A stretch of DNA of 64,000 nucleotides, from NCBI GenBank assembly GCA_050251195.1, contig JBFWNG010000004.1, positions 186,001-250,000 of the forward strand, in the 5' to 3' direction. Within the stretch, counting starts at the first letter, position 1. Every line of letters begins with the position of its first letter. Source of the stretch: JBFWNG01 sp050251195. Its GTDB lineage: Bacteria; Bdellovibrionota_B; Oligoflexia; Oligoflexales; Oligoflexaceae. Shown one piece after another: positions 51,844-61,211 of the stretch. Both the position numbers and the translations under genes were made by a program. Below the pieces are notes generated by a model that saw nothing but the letters and a program-made list of their open reading frames with translations, was not told the DNA's origin and ran no database searches.

Positions 51844-52674
51844 ATGCTCTATATTACCAAATTTAAACGTCGACCGCGCCGCTCCTACGCAGCGCTCTTG
51901 ACGCATCTTCGTCAAGCGTGGCAGATTAAGGAGCTCGACGACAAAGAAGCTTTTTTGCGGTTCGGAACCACCAGTCTTACCGCCTTGCCGGGGCGGTCTT
52001 TGCGGTTGGGCGTGTGGAACATGTGCAAAGGCTCGGGCGGCGTGCTCTTCGAACATGATTTTCGAGTCATGTGTTTTCGCTGCGATTTGTTCCTGACTCA
52101 AGAGGCGTTGATTTCTCCTCGAAGCCTGACAACCTTCCAACAACCCGGCATTGAGCTCATGCATGCGGCGTCTTATATGCGCCAGGACGGGTTGCGAGAC
52201 GGAGTTATGACACTGAGCCGGGTCGCTGCGGCCGATAGCCCCATGAGAATAGTTTGTAAATTTCCCGAACCGGTTTTCAAAACTCCGAAAGTCGCGCTTG
52301 TCACGACTTACCCCATTGCCGACCATCCCGATCCTCTCATGGTGATCAACCTTCACGCCACATTGATAAGACGTACCAATATTGCCGTCGAAGAAATGGA
52401 GTTCTTGATCAGCCAGATTCCAGCACATAAAGGGCCGATCATCTTAGGCGGTGATTTCAACACTTTCACGCCGATGTACCTGCGAGCGATCACGGACACG
52501 CTGGCAAGAATTGGTCTCGAAAGAGTGCCTCTTGCGGAGGAGAAGCGTTCGATGCTCTCCTCGCTCGATCATGTGTTTGTCAAAGGCTTGCGCGTAACCA
52601 AAGCTTGGATCGCGACGACATTTCAAAGTTCCGATCACTTCCCGCTCTTCCTAGAGCTGCATATAGCAGCGTAA
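51844..52674 (+). CDS. Endonuclease/exonuclease/phosphatase family protein
   Basis: A metal-dependent phosphodiesterase fold. VWNMCKG opens the domain, TQEAL carries the metal-binding Glu, NLHAT and GGDFNTF the central active site, and SLDHVFVKG..SSDHFPLFLEL the C-terminal Asp-His pair. There is no signal peptide, so it is probably cytoplasmic. Substrates in this family range from DNA to phospholipids and cannot be told here. ATG 51844 follows GTG 51841 directly. It ends 2 bp from the convergent htpX gene. Confidence 0.87.
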   Translation: MLYITKFKRRPRRSYAALLTHLRQAWQIKELDDKEAFLRFGTTSLTALPGRSLRLGVWNMCKGSGGVLFEHDFRVMCFRCDLFLTQEALISPRSLTTFQQPGIELMHAASYMRQDGLRDGVMTLSRVAAADSPMRIVCKFPEPVFKTPKVALVTTYPIADHPDPLMVINLHATLIRRTNIAVEEMEFLISQIPAHKGPIILGGDFNTFTPMYLRAITDTLARIGLERVPLAEEKRSMLSSLDHVFVKGLRVTKAWIATTFQSSDHFPLFLELHIAA

Positions 52675-52676
52675 GG

Positions 52677-53567
52677 TCAGGCGTACATCTTCAGTTTCTC
52701 AATCCGTTTTTCAAGCGGGGGATGCGACATCAGAAGCGCCATCAAACCTTTGGGAGATCCAGAGATCTTGAGTGTCGCAAGCGCCTGGTGTTCGTCGCTG
52801 ACCATGTTCTTTACCGGCATGAGCGCTTGAAGGGCGGCGATCATTTTGTGACGGCCCGCGAACTGCGCGCCGCCTACGTCCGCACGGTATTCGCGTAGTC
52901 GAGAGAAGTAACATACGACAATAGAACCAAGGATGCCGAAAAGGATGTCAAACACCAGCACGAGCATATGTTGCATGAAATAAGACGGTCCTTCGTCGTC
53001 TCCCCGGCGCATGGCGTTGGAGAGCGCAAAAGCCACGATTCGCGCAAAGAACATGACAAAGGCGTTGATGACGCCTTGGATGAGCGTCATGGTCACCATA
53101 TCGCCGTTGGCGACGTGAGCAATCTCGTGCCCGAGGACGCCTTCGAGTTCGTCTTTGTTCATCCTGTTGAGCAAACCAGCAGAAACGGCGACCAAAGCAT
53201 TATTCTTAGACGGTCCCGTCGCAAAAGCATTCACCTCGGCGCTATCATAGATCGCAACTTCCGGAGTTTTGGACAAACCGGCGCTTTTCGCGAGGCGATC
53301 GACCATTTGATACACGGTTTGTTCGGCGGATGAAGCCCTATTGGGATCGATAACGCGGGCGCGCGTCATCCATTTGGCCATCGTTTTCGACAAGAGCAGG
53401 GAAATAAAGGCTCCGCCCATGCCCCATATGGCGCAAAAAAGCATGAGGCTCTCGTAGTTGATGCCTTGAGCTGTCAGATAAGGCTGGATTCCCAAGAGAT
53501 TGATGACGAGGGAAATCGTCACGAGGACCAAAAAGTTCGTTAGAATGAAGAGAAAAATGCGCCGCAT
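52677..53567 (-). CDS. htpX: Membrane protease HtpX
   Basis: An M48B zinc protease of the inner membrane that degrades damaged membrane proteins. The ATG at 53567 has GGAGAA upstream; the frame extends 12 codons further. Two N-terminal helices (about 5-22 and 38-58) precede YDSAEVNAFATGPSKNNALVAVS, HEIAH (zinc and catalytic Glu), two more hydrophobic segments, and REYRADVGGAQ (third ligand Glu). The ending SHPPLEKRIEKL is typical. Third M48-like protease in the window. Confidence 0.95.
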   Translation of the reverse strand: MRRIFLFILTNFLVLVTISLVINLLGIQPYLTAQGINYESLMLFCAIWGMGGAFISLLLSKTMAKWMTRARVIDPNRASSAEQTVYQMVDRLAKSAGLSKTPEVAIYDSAEVNAFATGPSKNNALVAVSAGLLNRMNKDELEGVLGHEIAHVANGDMVTMTLIQGVINAFVMFFARIVAFALSNAMRRGDDEGPSYFMQHMLVLVFDILFGILGSIVVCYFSRLREYRADVGGAQFAGRHKMIAALQALMPVKNMVSDEHQALATLKISGSPKGLMALLMSHPPLEKRIEKLKMYA

Positions 53568-53675
53568 GATGATGTTCTCCATGGTTTGAGATAACTGAAC
53601 CAAGCATCATTAATAAGCGCATTATGCCAAATGTCAATACGGATTGAAACAAATACTCAGGTAACTTGCCAATTC

Positions 53676-54716
53676 TTAAGACTTTTTAACCTTAGTGGTG
53701 TAAGTCACCGTAAACGATTTGCCCGGGGCAGGGGCCATATTCTTTTCAAATGTTATCTGATTCTTTTCAAAGTCAATATCATAGTGGGTGTCGGGAAGCT
53801 CGACGCCATCGACTTTGACCACTACTTTTTCCGCGTCGACTAGAGGTTGGCTCAAAGTATAAGTGTAGTTGGTTTCTTTGGTCGCAATATGTGTTGCCAG
53901 CTGTGTCACCATCTTCTTCCAATCTTTGTCGCATAGATCGAGTAGCATCCCAGGTCTAGAGAGAAGGGTGCTTCTGTCCTTTATTGGCTCTAATCCGTTT
54001 TTGGCTGCATTCGGTTTAAAACCTGCAAGCTCATAGTATTCGGTGCCTTCTTCATAAATCTCGCAACGGGATTTACCACCGGGAAGTCCAAGAATTCCAT
54101 TGATGGTGGTATTTTTTACTTCACCGGCGCCAAAATCGGCGGCGAGAGCTGCAACAAAATCCGCGGCTTTTTCTCCGATGTTATCGGTTGAGTCCTGCCA
54201 GATCAAATTGTCGTCTGTTACAACAATGACTTCCCGACTGACGTTGGGCCGAAATTTACCTTGCGAAAGCAAGTCGTGATAGACATCTAGCGCGTCGTTG
54301 CTCCAAACCCTGTTCATGTAGCGTGCATACGTCGATGGATCAATAGTGCTCGGCATTGCAAAGTCTGGAGCACTAACGATGTAAAGCTGCTCATTTTTTA
54401 TGTTTTGTTTCTTGTATTCATCCATAAACGTCTGCATGGAATCTTTTAGGTAGAGTAGTTCCGCGTCCATGCTGGGACTGGTATCAATTAGAAACACAAT
54501 GTCAACGGGCGCGTTCGCCTTCTCCGTCACGGTGACGGTGAACTCATCAGAAATTTCTTCTATATCGTCTTCAAAGACTTCTTGTTTCGGCTCAGGTACC
54601 GCTTCGGCATTCCGGGTGTTGTTGCCAGACGCAAATTGAGAGCTGTCACCACATGAAACCATCAATAACAAAAGTAGTGATGGGCTTAAGCTCTTCTTTC
54701 CCATTACGGTAAACAT
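53676..54716 (-). CDS. VWA-domain lipoprotein
   Basis: The lipobox LMVSC is near residue 22. Residues 65-260 form a von Willebrand A domain with the metal-adhesion motif DTSPSM in VFLIDTSPSMDAELLYLK and EVIVVTDDN later, though the domain is longer than usual. The C-terminal 50 residues (VVVKVDGVELPDTHYDIDFEKNQITF..PGKSFTVTYTT) are a beta-rich module like those in the paralogous lipoproteins at 37-39 kb. Likely involved in surface adhesion or protein assembly. Monocistronic, upstream of the next large lipoprotein gene on the other side of a 156-bp gap. Confidence 0.82.
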   Translation of the reverse strand: MFTVMGKKSLSPSLLLLLMVSCGDSSQFASGNNTRNAEAVPEPKQEVFEDDIEEISDEFTVTVTEKANAPVDIVFLIDTSPSMDAELLYLKDSMQTFMDEYKKQNIKNEQLYIVSAPDFAMPSTIDPSTYARYMNRVWSNDALDVYHDLLSQGKFRPNVSREVIVVTDDNLIWQDSTDNIGEKAADFVAALAADFGAGEVKNTTINGILGLPGGKSRCEIYEEGTEYYELAGFKPNAAKNGLEPIKDRSTLLSRPGMLLDLCDKDWKKMVTQLATHIATKETNYTYTLSQPLVDAEKVVVKVDGVELPDTHYDIDFEKNQITFEKNMAPAPGKSFTVTYTTKVKKS

Positions 54717-54872
54717 GACGTTCTCCTCTAAATCATTAGTAAGGACTGTTGCCCTACTAGTTTTGTGTCGTCACTTCTTCAGGAAAACTTTGGCAGCTTC
54801 TTGTAACCAGCGGTAATTTCAGTTTCTTATATTTCATTTTGAGAGAACGAGAAACGGCGGTAACCGACAATT

Positions 54873-56654
54873 CTAGGGTGTATTTCTCGCTAACGCTTGG
54901 AGGATGGCTGCTTCCAACAGATTCAAACCGTCTGGGGTGAACCGAAAGTAACTGCCCGAGGCCGGATCGGGATCGTAGGGCTGCGCAAGACCGATTCGGC
55001 GGGCTGGCAGGTTAGTTCCGTCAAGTAGCTTTGCGCCGCTTTCAAAAAGGAAGAGTGCTGCATCGTTCGGCTTTCCGGCAACGTTAGCCATGACTTGCGC
55101 TGCGGGATCTAAGCTCTTCGGAAAGCTCAGTCCCGTCAGGTTACGGAACGGAGCAGCGGTCCCCGAGAGCAATCCGGCGAGAGGATGATTGGGCGTGGTG
55201 ATCGTAAACTGGGTCATGTTGTCAACAATCTCCCCTGGGGCGAGATTGAGACGCGAATAATGCTGAGAGGACAGCGTGAGGATGGGCACTTTCGCACCGG
55301 CAAGCAAATCTTGCGAATAAGCATACCCGCTAATGATGACAAGATCGTACCCCTCGGCCTCGTTCGCAGTGACGTTGTTTGTACCGTAGTAGATTCTGCC
55401 GCCCAATCCCATATCGATAAGACGATCCTCTATGTCGTCGTCGTCCGACTGTCTCAGGATTACTGTTCCCGGAATTTGACTGGTGATAAAGAGCGCCCGA
55501 GGTTTTTTCACATAGACCGTCGCAACAGCGTCTTCACTTACGGCATATTCTTCGTTCACAGCTCGATAGGTGAAGGTCGCAACGCCGTCAAAATTATTGT
55601 TCGGTTCAAAATCCACGGTAGGAGGAGTTCCTTTTACCGTCAACGTTCCTTGAGAAGGCGGAACAGTAGAAGTGATTTTATAATCAATAATCTTTTTGCC
55701 GCTCGGATCCGAACCCGCAAGGTTTATGCGGACTTTCATTTTGTTTTTTGACACCGCGCTCACATGGAACGCTACAGGTTTCGGCCCGGGAAGATTAGCG
55801 CAAAGCGTTTCCGCGTATTTGTCATCCTTGTCCGAGAAAACAGTGTCATTGTCGGTATCAATAAACGCTACGACTTCAACGCCGTCCGCGCTGCAGGTCG
55901 AGTCGCCCGCTGTCAGGCTTGTGACAACCTGTCCGAATGCCTCGTGAGACACGGCATCGCCAAGCGTGCAAAGAAACGATACGGACACCAGAGAATCGGC
56001 TTTGGAGAAGTTGCCGGAAATATCGCGATCGGCAAAGACGATGTGCTCAACGCCGCCTAGGGAACACTGGGAGTGGCCTTTGCCGACTGCCCGTTGCTCT
56101 GTCTTGAGCTCGAACCCGCTCAGAGCAAATTTTGACTTAGAATTATTGCAAAGCGTCAGCGTTTCCGCGATGTCGCCTTTGCCTTTTCGGGAGTCTTTGT
56201 CTTTGTCGATCACAACGGTCTTATTGCTGCCGCTGTTTTTGCAGTCGCCTGTGCCGGCCGGCGCGTTTTCTTCGATAACGGACAAATCCGGATTGGGTAC
56301 TTCCTCTGTTACCTGATTGGTTCCTTGTCCATAACACAGAAATGTTGATTGACGAATGAAGTCTTTGGAATCGAGGGCGTTATCTTTGTTGACGTCGGCA
56401 TACCACATTATATGGGTGCCGCCCTCTGGACAGTATACATGCGAAGGCGCCACGGGTTCTGTAGTCAGTCGCAGAGGTAATACTGTGCCTGAACCATCTG
56501 GATTTTGATTATTTCCTGGTCCGCCTGGATTTTCGCCGTTAATGTTGCCGTCATCAACCGCGGAAACGCTTGGCACTTCAGGCGGTTCAGCGCCGCATGA
56601 AGCAAGCCAGAAGCTTGCTGCGGATATTCTGATGATGAGGTTTAGACGTTTCAT
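54873..56654 (-). CDS. Multidomain lipoprotein with acidic repeats, cadherin-like and flavodoxin-like parts
   Basis: The lipobox LASCG is at residues 17-21. A Gly/Asn/Pro linker precedes four repeats of about 50 residues, each with a Cys, a hydrophobic strand, an Asp-rich loop (YADVNKDNALDSKD, IDKDKDSRKGKGD, FADRDISGNFSKAD, FIDTDNDTVFSDKD) and an ending LC. They look like small calcium-binding surface modules. Residues 285-385 resemble a cadherin-like or tandem-Ig domain (FEPNNNFDGVATFTYRAV). The last 205 residues form an alpha/beta domain (ALFITSQIPG, YDLVIISGYA) like the flavodoxin or GATase-like fold, without a recognisable catalytic residue. Probably a surface adhesin or binding protein. 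Confidence 0.75.
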   Translation of the reverse strand: MKRLNLIIRISAASFWLASCGAEPPEVPSVSAVDDGNINGENPGGPGNNQNPDGSGTVLPLRLTTEPVAPSHVYCPEGGTHIMWYADVNKDNALDSKDFIRQSTFLCYGQGTNQVTEEVPNPDLSVIEENAPAGTGDCKNSGSNKTVVIDKDKDSRKGKGDIAETLTLCNNSKSKFALSGFELKTEQRAVGKGHSQCSLGGVEHIVFADRDISGNFSKADSLVSVSFLCTLGDAVSHEAFGQVVTSLTAGDSTCSADGVEVVAFIDTDNDTVFSDKDDKYAETLCANLPGPKPVAFHVSAVSKNKMKVRINLAGSDPSGKKIIDYKITSTVPPSQGTLTVKGTPPTVDFEPNNNFDGVATFTYRAVNEEYAVSEDAVATVYVKKPRALFITSQIPGTVILRQSDDDDIEDRLIDMGLGGRIYYGTNNVTANEAEGYDLVIISGYAYSQDLLAGAKVPILTLSSQHYSRLNLAPGEIVDNMTQFTITTPNHPLAGLLSGTAAPFRNLTGLSFPKSLDPAAQVMANVAGKPNDAALFLFESGAKLLDGTNLPARRIGLAQPYDPDPASGSYFRFTPDGLNLLEAAILQALARNTP

Positions 56655-56798
56655 TGACCGTGTTCTCTAAGCTAGTGGTCCAAGTCAGCGCTCCTTTATC
56701 TTTGGAGCACTGGGCTTGGTTTCGGCATAAAAATCAGGTCTTTTCGAAGTTTATTTTAAGGGTTGGATATCACTAGGGTATTCTTTTCTCATTAAAAC

Positions 56799-57728
56799 TT
56801 ATTTTCGCGTAAGTTTTTCCTTCCCCCTGATTTGGTCACAGGAACTCGTTGTTCCTTCAGGGAGAATCGCGTCGCAGAAGTCCGATCCTGCGGAATCGAT
56901 TCCGGCGACCTTTGCGTTAAAGAGATCTGATCTCGAGAAGTTGGTTTGCCGCGCGACGGCATTGGTGAGATCCGAGAGGATGAGGTTGGTGTCTTCGGCT
57001 TTGACATTCGAAAGATGTGCACCCGACAGATTGGCGACGCTCAAGTCCGATTGCCGCAGGTCGGCGAAGTCAAGATTAGCGCCGGTTAGGTTGGCTCGCT
57101 TAAACGTCGCAGCGATGAATTCGCCGCGTTGCAAGGAGGTGTTGTCCAATTTTGCGAAACGAAAGTCCGCGCCTTTGGCGCTTATTGCTGTAAGTTCCGT
57201 TCGGTTGAAAGACGCTTTATAGAAGATAGCATTGGTCGCGATCGCATTGCGAAATGTTGCGTCGTCGAAAATTGCTTCGGACATATCCGCTTCTTCCATG
57301 CGTGCCTTGGTCAAATCGGCGTCCGTCAGGTTGGCCTCACGCAGTTCGGCGCGCGTTAAAAAGGCGTCCGCAAGGAATGCGTCTGTTAGATTGGCGTTAT
57401 TAAGCGTAGCGCGCGAGAATTCGACTCCTTGGAGGTTTGCTCCGACGAGGCGGGTGGCCGTGAGCGTCGCTTGTTGCAGGTGCGCACCCCTGAGGTTGGC
57501 TTGGCTCAAATCTGCGTCCGAAAGATCAGCGCCTTGAATATATGTTCCCCGAAGATCCTCGCCACGCAAGTCGACGCGTCTTAGATCGCAGTTCTGGCAT
57601 TCACCGGTTTGGATGAGACGTCGTTTGTTGCGTTCAGCCTGCGCCGTCTGACCGAAAACAGAGGGTGCGAGCAAAGCGAGGGCAATGCCGATACCGCCAA
57701 GTAGTTCGGTTATTTGTCTTGTGTTCAT
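56799..57728 (-). CDS. Secreted pentapeptide-repeat protein
   Basis: A signal peptide (to about QTAQA) is followed by CQNCDLRRVDL and then roughly 45 pentapeptide repeats of the A(D/N)Lxx type (SDADLSQANLRGAHLQ and similar), predicting a right-handed quadrilateral beta-helix. Most pentapeptide proteins are cytoplasmic or DNA-mimicking; secretion is less common. The C-terminus has two Cys. It is divergent from the PilZ operon at 57909. Function unknown. Confidence 0.9.
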   Translation of the reverse strand: MNTRQITELLGGIGIALALLAPSVFGQTAQAERNKRRLIQTGECQNCDLRRVDLRGEDLRGTYIQGADLSDADLSQANLRGAHLQQATLTATRLVGANLQGVEFSRATLNNANLTDAFLADAFLTRAELREANLTDADLTKARMEEADMSEAIFDDATFRNAIATNAIFYKASFNRTELTAISAKGADFRFAKLDNTSLQRGEFIAATFKRANLTGANLDFADLRQSDLSVANLSGAHLSNVKAEDTNLILSDLTNAVARQTNFSRSDLFNAKVAGIDSAGSDFCDAILPEGTTSSCDQIRGKEKLTRK

Positions 57729-57908
57729 GGGTATTGCTCCTGGTTGAGGTGGTTTACTTGGAATTTAGGCAAGAACGAACCTTTTCACAAGCCAAATCAA
57801 GGCCCGACACTGATTCCGCGTGGTTAGGATCTTTCGGAAGTCTAAACAATTTGAAGGAACGGTCGAAAGCATAAAGAGAACGGTCCTATTCTCTAGAGGT
57901 ACAACCGA

Positions 57909-58274
57909 GTGGCCAAGAAAAAAGTTACGGTAGAACACGAGCGTCGCACGCAGACGAGATTTGAACTCACGGGATCTTTGCCGGGAAACCTTACCAGCGA
58001 TTCCGGCGACGTTTACGAAGCCATCTGCGTTGACGTATCCAAACACGGCCTAGGGTTGCTACTCGATCCTATTCCCAAAGCTGGCGGAAAACTCTATCTT
58101 GATACCCCGAGCGGCAAACTCACCTTCGAGATAAGATGGGTCAGCCGACAAACCCAACTGGGTGCCTTGTTAGACGAGCTTTCGTCCACCTGCAGGGTAG
58201 GCCTCCTCGTAGCCGGAGACACCGATCTGGTGCAGTTCCTAGCCACATTCGACGATATCCAAGTGGGGGACTGA
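57909..58274 (+). CDS. PilZ domain protein
   Basis: GTG start at 57909 with AGAGGT upstream. Single-domain PilZ protein of 121 aa: the c-di-GMP binding RxxxR is in ERRTQTRFEL, and D-x-S-x-x-G is in VDVSKHGLGL, both intact. It begins an operon; the next gene starts 1 bp after its stop. Confidence 0.9.
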   Translation: MAKKKVTVEHERRTQTRFELTGSLPGNLTSDSGDVYEAICVDVSKHGLGLLLDPIPKAGGKLYLDTPSGKLTFEIRWVSRQTQLGALLDELSSTCRVGLLVAGDTDLVQFLATFDDIQVGD

Positions 58275-58275
58275 G

Positions 58276-60345
58276 ATGGGACGACCCAGCGTTCACGAAA
58301 TTGCAAATTGCAAGGCGCGTATAGTGATCGTCGACCACCGCGAAGGCGTGATGCAGGCGTTGAAGACCGCATTGCGCGAACTAGGTTTCGAACATTTCGA
58401 CGTCGTTCGCAACTTCGAATCCCTTCGCATGAAGTACGGCAAAGATCATCAGCCCGACTGGATATTATCCACCTTGCACGAATCCGAAAAGTTAAACGGA
58501 CTGTCCTTCCTGAAGGATCTATATTCGGCGTGGGAATGGGACAACACCAAGGTGTCGTTGTTCCTCACCACAGAGCAGATGCATTGCCTTCCGGCGGCCT
58601 TTGAATTAGGTCTCATGAGCTGGCATAACACGGAATACAGTATCCGCTATATCGAAAAAGAATTTAGAGAACTCCTGCAAGCGATCAGCCGCAACAAGCA
58701 CGACGACACTAAGATCTCGGCCGAGTACTTGAGGAAATATCTCAAGAAGATGCGAAGTTGGAACGAGCTCGTCAACTTGGAAAAAAGTCTCACTTCGATT
58801 TTCTTTGACGATTACGACCAAAAGTTGAATCTTGCAGAAGCGCTTTTTGCATCAGGGGAAAAGAGAAAAGGAACAATGCTTTTGGAGGAAATCAAATTCC
58901 TCGATCCATCCTTTGCAGAAAGAGTGGCGCAAGTTCATGCCGAATTTCTTGGCTTGGAAGTCGCAAACGAAAGCACCTTCGCGGAACGGTACAACATAGA
59001 GAATGCCGTAGTCGTCGACAACGACGATATTGAGGCGGGCGTCGTGATCGAAGCCTTGCGCAAGCTCGGCATCAAAAGCATCCAAAGATTCTTTAATGGC
59101 CACGAAGCTTGGCTTCACATCAAAGAGCGCAAAGAACAGCCGCATTTAATCGTGCAAGAATGGCAATTGCCGGGTCTCTCGGGTGCTTACCTGATTCAGC
59201 GGATCAGAGCGCACGGATTCAAAGAAGTCCCCATTATCGTTGTTAGTTCCCTACTTGTGAAAAGCGATGCCGCACTCGTTCGCGACATGGCCGTTTACCA
59301 AGTACTCAAAAAACCGCTTCGAGAAAAACAAGTCATGATGGGTCTCGCATGGACTCTCAAGCAATATAGAGAACCAACGGAAGCGAAAATGATGGAGAAA
59401 AAGGTTCTCTCCTTTCTCCGCAACAATCAACGCGAGGATGCGCTCCTCTATATAGAAAAATATAAGATGATGCCGGACGTTGACGAACATAAACTCAAAT
59501 ACCTAGAGGGAAGCCTCGCTTTCTTTGACAGAAAATATAAGGACGCCGTCAAGTTATTGTCCGAATACATTAATAACCTCCAGGTGAACAGTATTGACGC
59601 AATGGCTTTGCTAAGCCGAGCCCTTCTTAAACTTGGTGACTTCGCGGCCTCAGCAACCCTTATGGAAAAAGTTTGTCAGGTGTCTCCGCAAAACATCGAC
59701 AGACTTTGTGAGCTTGCGGAGATCAATCTCGAATCGCAAAAGTTCGACGCCGCAAAGCAAAACATTGAAAAGGCGGAGAGATTGGACGCAGGCAGTCCGT
59801 CGGTCGTCGAAACCGCTCTCAAACACGCTATGGTCACCGCTCAAAGCGAAGCCGACCTGCCGACCATACCTAAAGACAATTTAGAAGAAGCCATCATCTT
59901 TCTTAATAACTTTGCCGTGTCCAAAACCAGAGTTGGCGATATCGATCAAGGTATTTCAGTCTACAAGAAGTTTCTCACCCTCGTGAAAGACAACGACGAG
60001 TTCAAAGCAATCGGGAACTACAACGTCGGACTGGCCTACATTCGCAAAGAAGATCCGGGCCTCGGCAGCGTCTTCATCAAACGCGCCATCGATATCGGAC
60101 ATAGCCGGGTGTATGACCGGGCTTTGGGACTTCTCAAAAAGATCGAGGATTCCATTCGGTCAGGAGCGAAAATTAAGCTAATTTCCTCAGCAATGTCAAT
60201 GGAGTGGGAAGGGTCGTTGAAAGAAAAAGTCCAAGGGATGCTCCATCGTGATAGTATAATTGGTATACGCGGAGTTTATAGATCCTTTGAGATGAATCCA
60301 TTCTCACGGACTCTGTTGAAGATCAAAAAAGAACGCGCGTCGTAG
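58276..60345 (+). CDS. Tandem pseudo-receiver and TPR protein
   Basis: Residues 13-125 and 240-365 resemble receiver domains. In the first, the phospho-Asp position reads DWILSTLHE with no Asp. In the second, LIVQEWQLPG puts Glu295 at the phospho-acceptor site, an Asp-to-Glu change that can mimic phosphorylation; the acidic cluster DNDD (248-251), Ser324 and Lys346 are kept. Residues 160-215 and 380-660 are helical with TPR-like repeats (LLSRALLKLGDFAASATLMEKV; IGNYNVGLAYIRKEDPGLG). It looks like a signal-integrating scaffold, probably held in a fixed state. It sits between two PilZ genes with almost no gap. Confidence 0.85.
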   Translation: MGRPSVHEIANCKARIVIVDHREGVMQALKTALRELGFEHFDVVRNFESLRMKYGKDHQPDWILSTLHESEKLNGLSFLKDLYSAWEWDNTKVSLFLTTEQMHCLPAAFELGLMSWHNTEYSIRYIEKEFRELLQAISRNKHDDTKISAEYLRKYLKKMRSWNELVNLEKSLTSIFFDDYDQKLNLAEALFASGEKRKGTMLLEEIKFLDPSFAERVAQVHAEFLGLEVANESTFAERYNIENAVVVDNDDIEAGVVIEALRKLGIKSIQRFFNGHEAWLHIKERKEQPHLIVQEWQLPGLSGAYLIQRIRAHGFKEVPIIVVSSLLVKSDAALVRDMAVYQVLKKPLREKQVMMGLAWTLKQYREPTEAKMMEKKVLSFLRNNQREDALLYIEKYKMMPDVDEHKLKYLEGSLAFFDRKYKDAVKLLSEYINNLQVNSIDAMALLSRALLKLGDFAASATLMEKVCQVSPQNIDRLCELAEINLESQKFDAAKQNIEKAERLDAGSPSVVETALKHAMVTAQSEADLPTIPKDNLEEAIIFLNNFAVSKTRVGDIDQGISVYKKFLTLVKDNDEFKAIGNYNVGLAYIRKEDPGLGSVFIKRAIDIGHSRVYDRALGLLKKIEDSIRSGAKIKLISSAMSMEWEGSLKEKVQGMLHRDSIIGIRGVYRSFEMNPFSRTLLKIKKERAS

Positions 60346-60359
60346 AAGAGGTTGAAGGG

Positions 60360-61121
60360 ATGCTCGCTTTTCTCAAAAAACTTTTCAGTGCACCAACATC
60401 AAAAGAAAATCTCCCCGGCGGAACGGAAGGCTCGGACAGAAAGAACCGGCGAAAAACTCCCCGCCAAAACATCCTGGACGACGGTTTTGTATGGCTAACC
60501 GGAGTTCAAATCAGTCCCATTTTTGTCAAAGACCTCAGCTACGGCGGACTTTCGCTCAAATCCGACTGGGACAGCATGAAACATATCCTGAAAGATAAGC
60601 GAACGCTCAAAGTCAACCTGCACATGTTCCACAAGCACCACAAATGCGAAATCATGCCGATATACGAAAACAACGGAGCGGTAGGCTGCAGCTTCGTTCA
60701 CTCAAGCCCCGAAACGTTGTTGTTCTTACGAAACTTCCTCGAGTTCCTGCGCGTCGGTTCCACCATGGAAAAAGTCCCTCCACATTTGATGGAAAGAAAA
60801 AGCATCGACGAGAACCTCGAAATCTACAGCAGCGAAAGCGGCACTGAAATCATCATGCGCCGAACCGAAAACAATAACTTAGCGTTCTTCAACCTCTCGT
60901 TTACAGACACCAACATCTTCAGCCAAGTGATCTTCGACAACGGCAATTTCAAATACCGCCGCTTCAACGACGACGACAATGCCCTTCTCACCCTAGAGCA
61001 TGCACTTTTCATCCTCCTAGGATTCCAGGAGCACAGAAAACTAAAGCTCATCGAACCAGTGGTAGACCTCCTCCAAAAGGAACTAACCGACCGTACCGGC
61101 GCCCCCCTCAAAGCCGTCTGA
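60360..61121 (+). CDS. PilZ protein with an extra C-terminal domain
   Basis: A basic N-terminal segment with RxxxR (NRRKTPRQNI) leads to a PilZ beta-barrel with D-x-S-x-x-G in VKDLSYGGLSL and a closing VGCSFVHSSPE. A second region (about 135-253, starting SIDENLEIYSSESGTEIIMRR) is unrecognised. It is 14 bp after the pseudo-receiver gene and ends the operon. Repeats of the 20-bp family follow directly. Confidence 0.85.
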   Translation: MLAFLKKLFSAPTSKENLPGGTEGSDRKNRRKTPRQNILDDGFVWLTGVQISPIFVKDLSYGGLSLKSDWDSMKHILKDKRTLKVNLHMFHKHHKCEIMPIYENNGAVGCSFVHSSPETLLFLRNFLEFLRVGSTMEKVPPHLMERKSIDENLEIYSSESGTEIIMRRTENNNLAFFNLSFTDTNIFSQVIFDNGNFKYRRFNDDDNALLTLEHALFILLGFQEHRKLKLIEPVVDLLQKELTDRTGAPLKAV

Positions 61122-61125
61122 ATTA

Positions 61126-61211
61126 TTGGGCGTCCGACTGTCCCCTTATATCGAATTGTTGGGCGTTCGACTGTCCCCTTATATCGAATTGTTGGGCGTT
61201 CGACTGTCCCT
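61126..61211 (+). repeat. Three tandem copies of the dispersed 20-bp repeat
   Basis: TTGGGCGTTCGACTGTCCCC-type copies start at 61126, 61159 and 61192 (33-bp period, CTTATATCGAATTG between them), immediately after the PilZ stop at 61121. Copy one has a C for T, and copy three ends in T. The rest of the gap to 61630 holds a short CCCATTCCACATTC duplication (61224-61251), an AT-rich stretch (61381-61500) and a promoter at 61447; no gene is seen. Confidence 0.9.

Noticed and set aside
61126..61211. Possible CRISPR array
   Set aside because: Only three copies with identical short intervals; the spacers are not unique, and inverted copies occur elsewhere.
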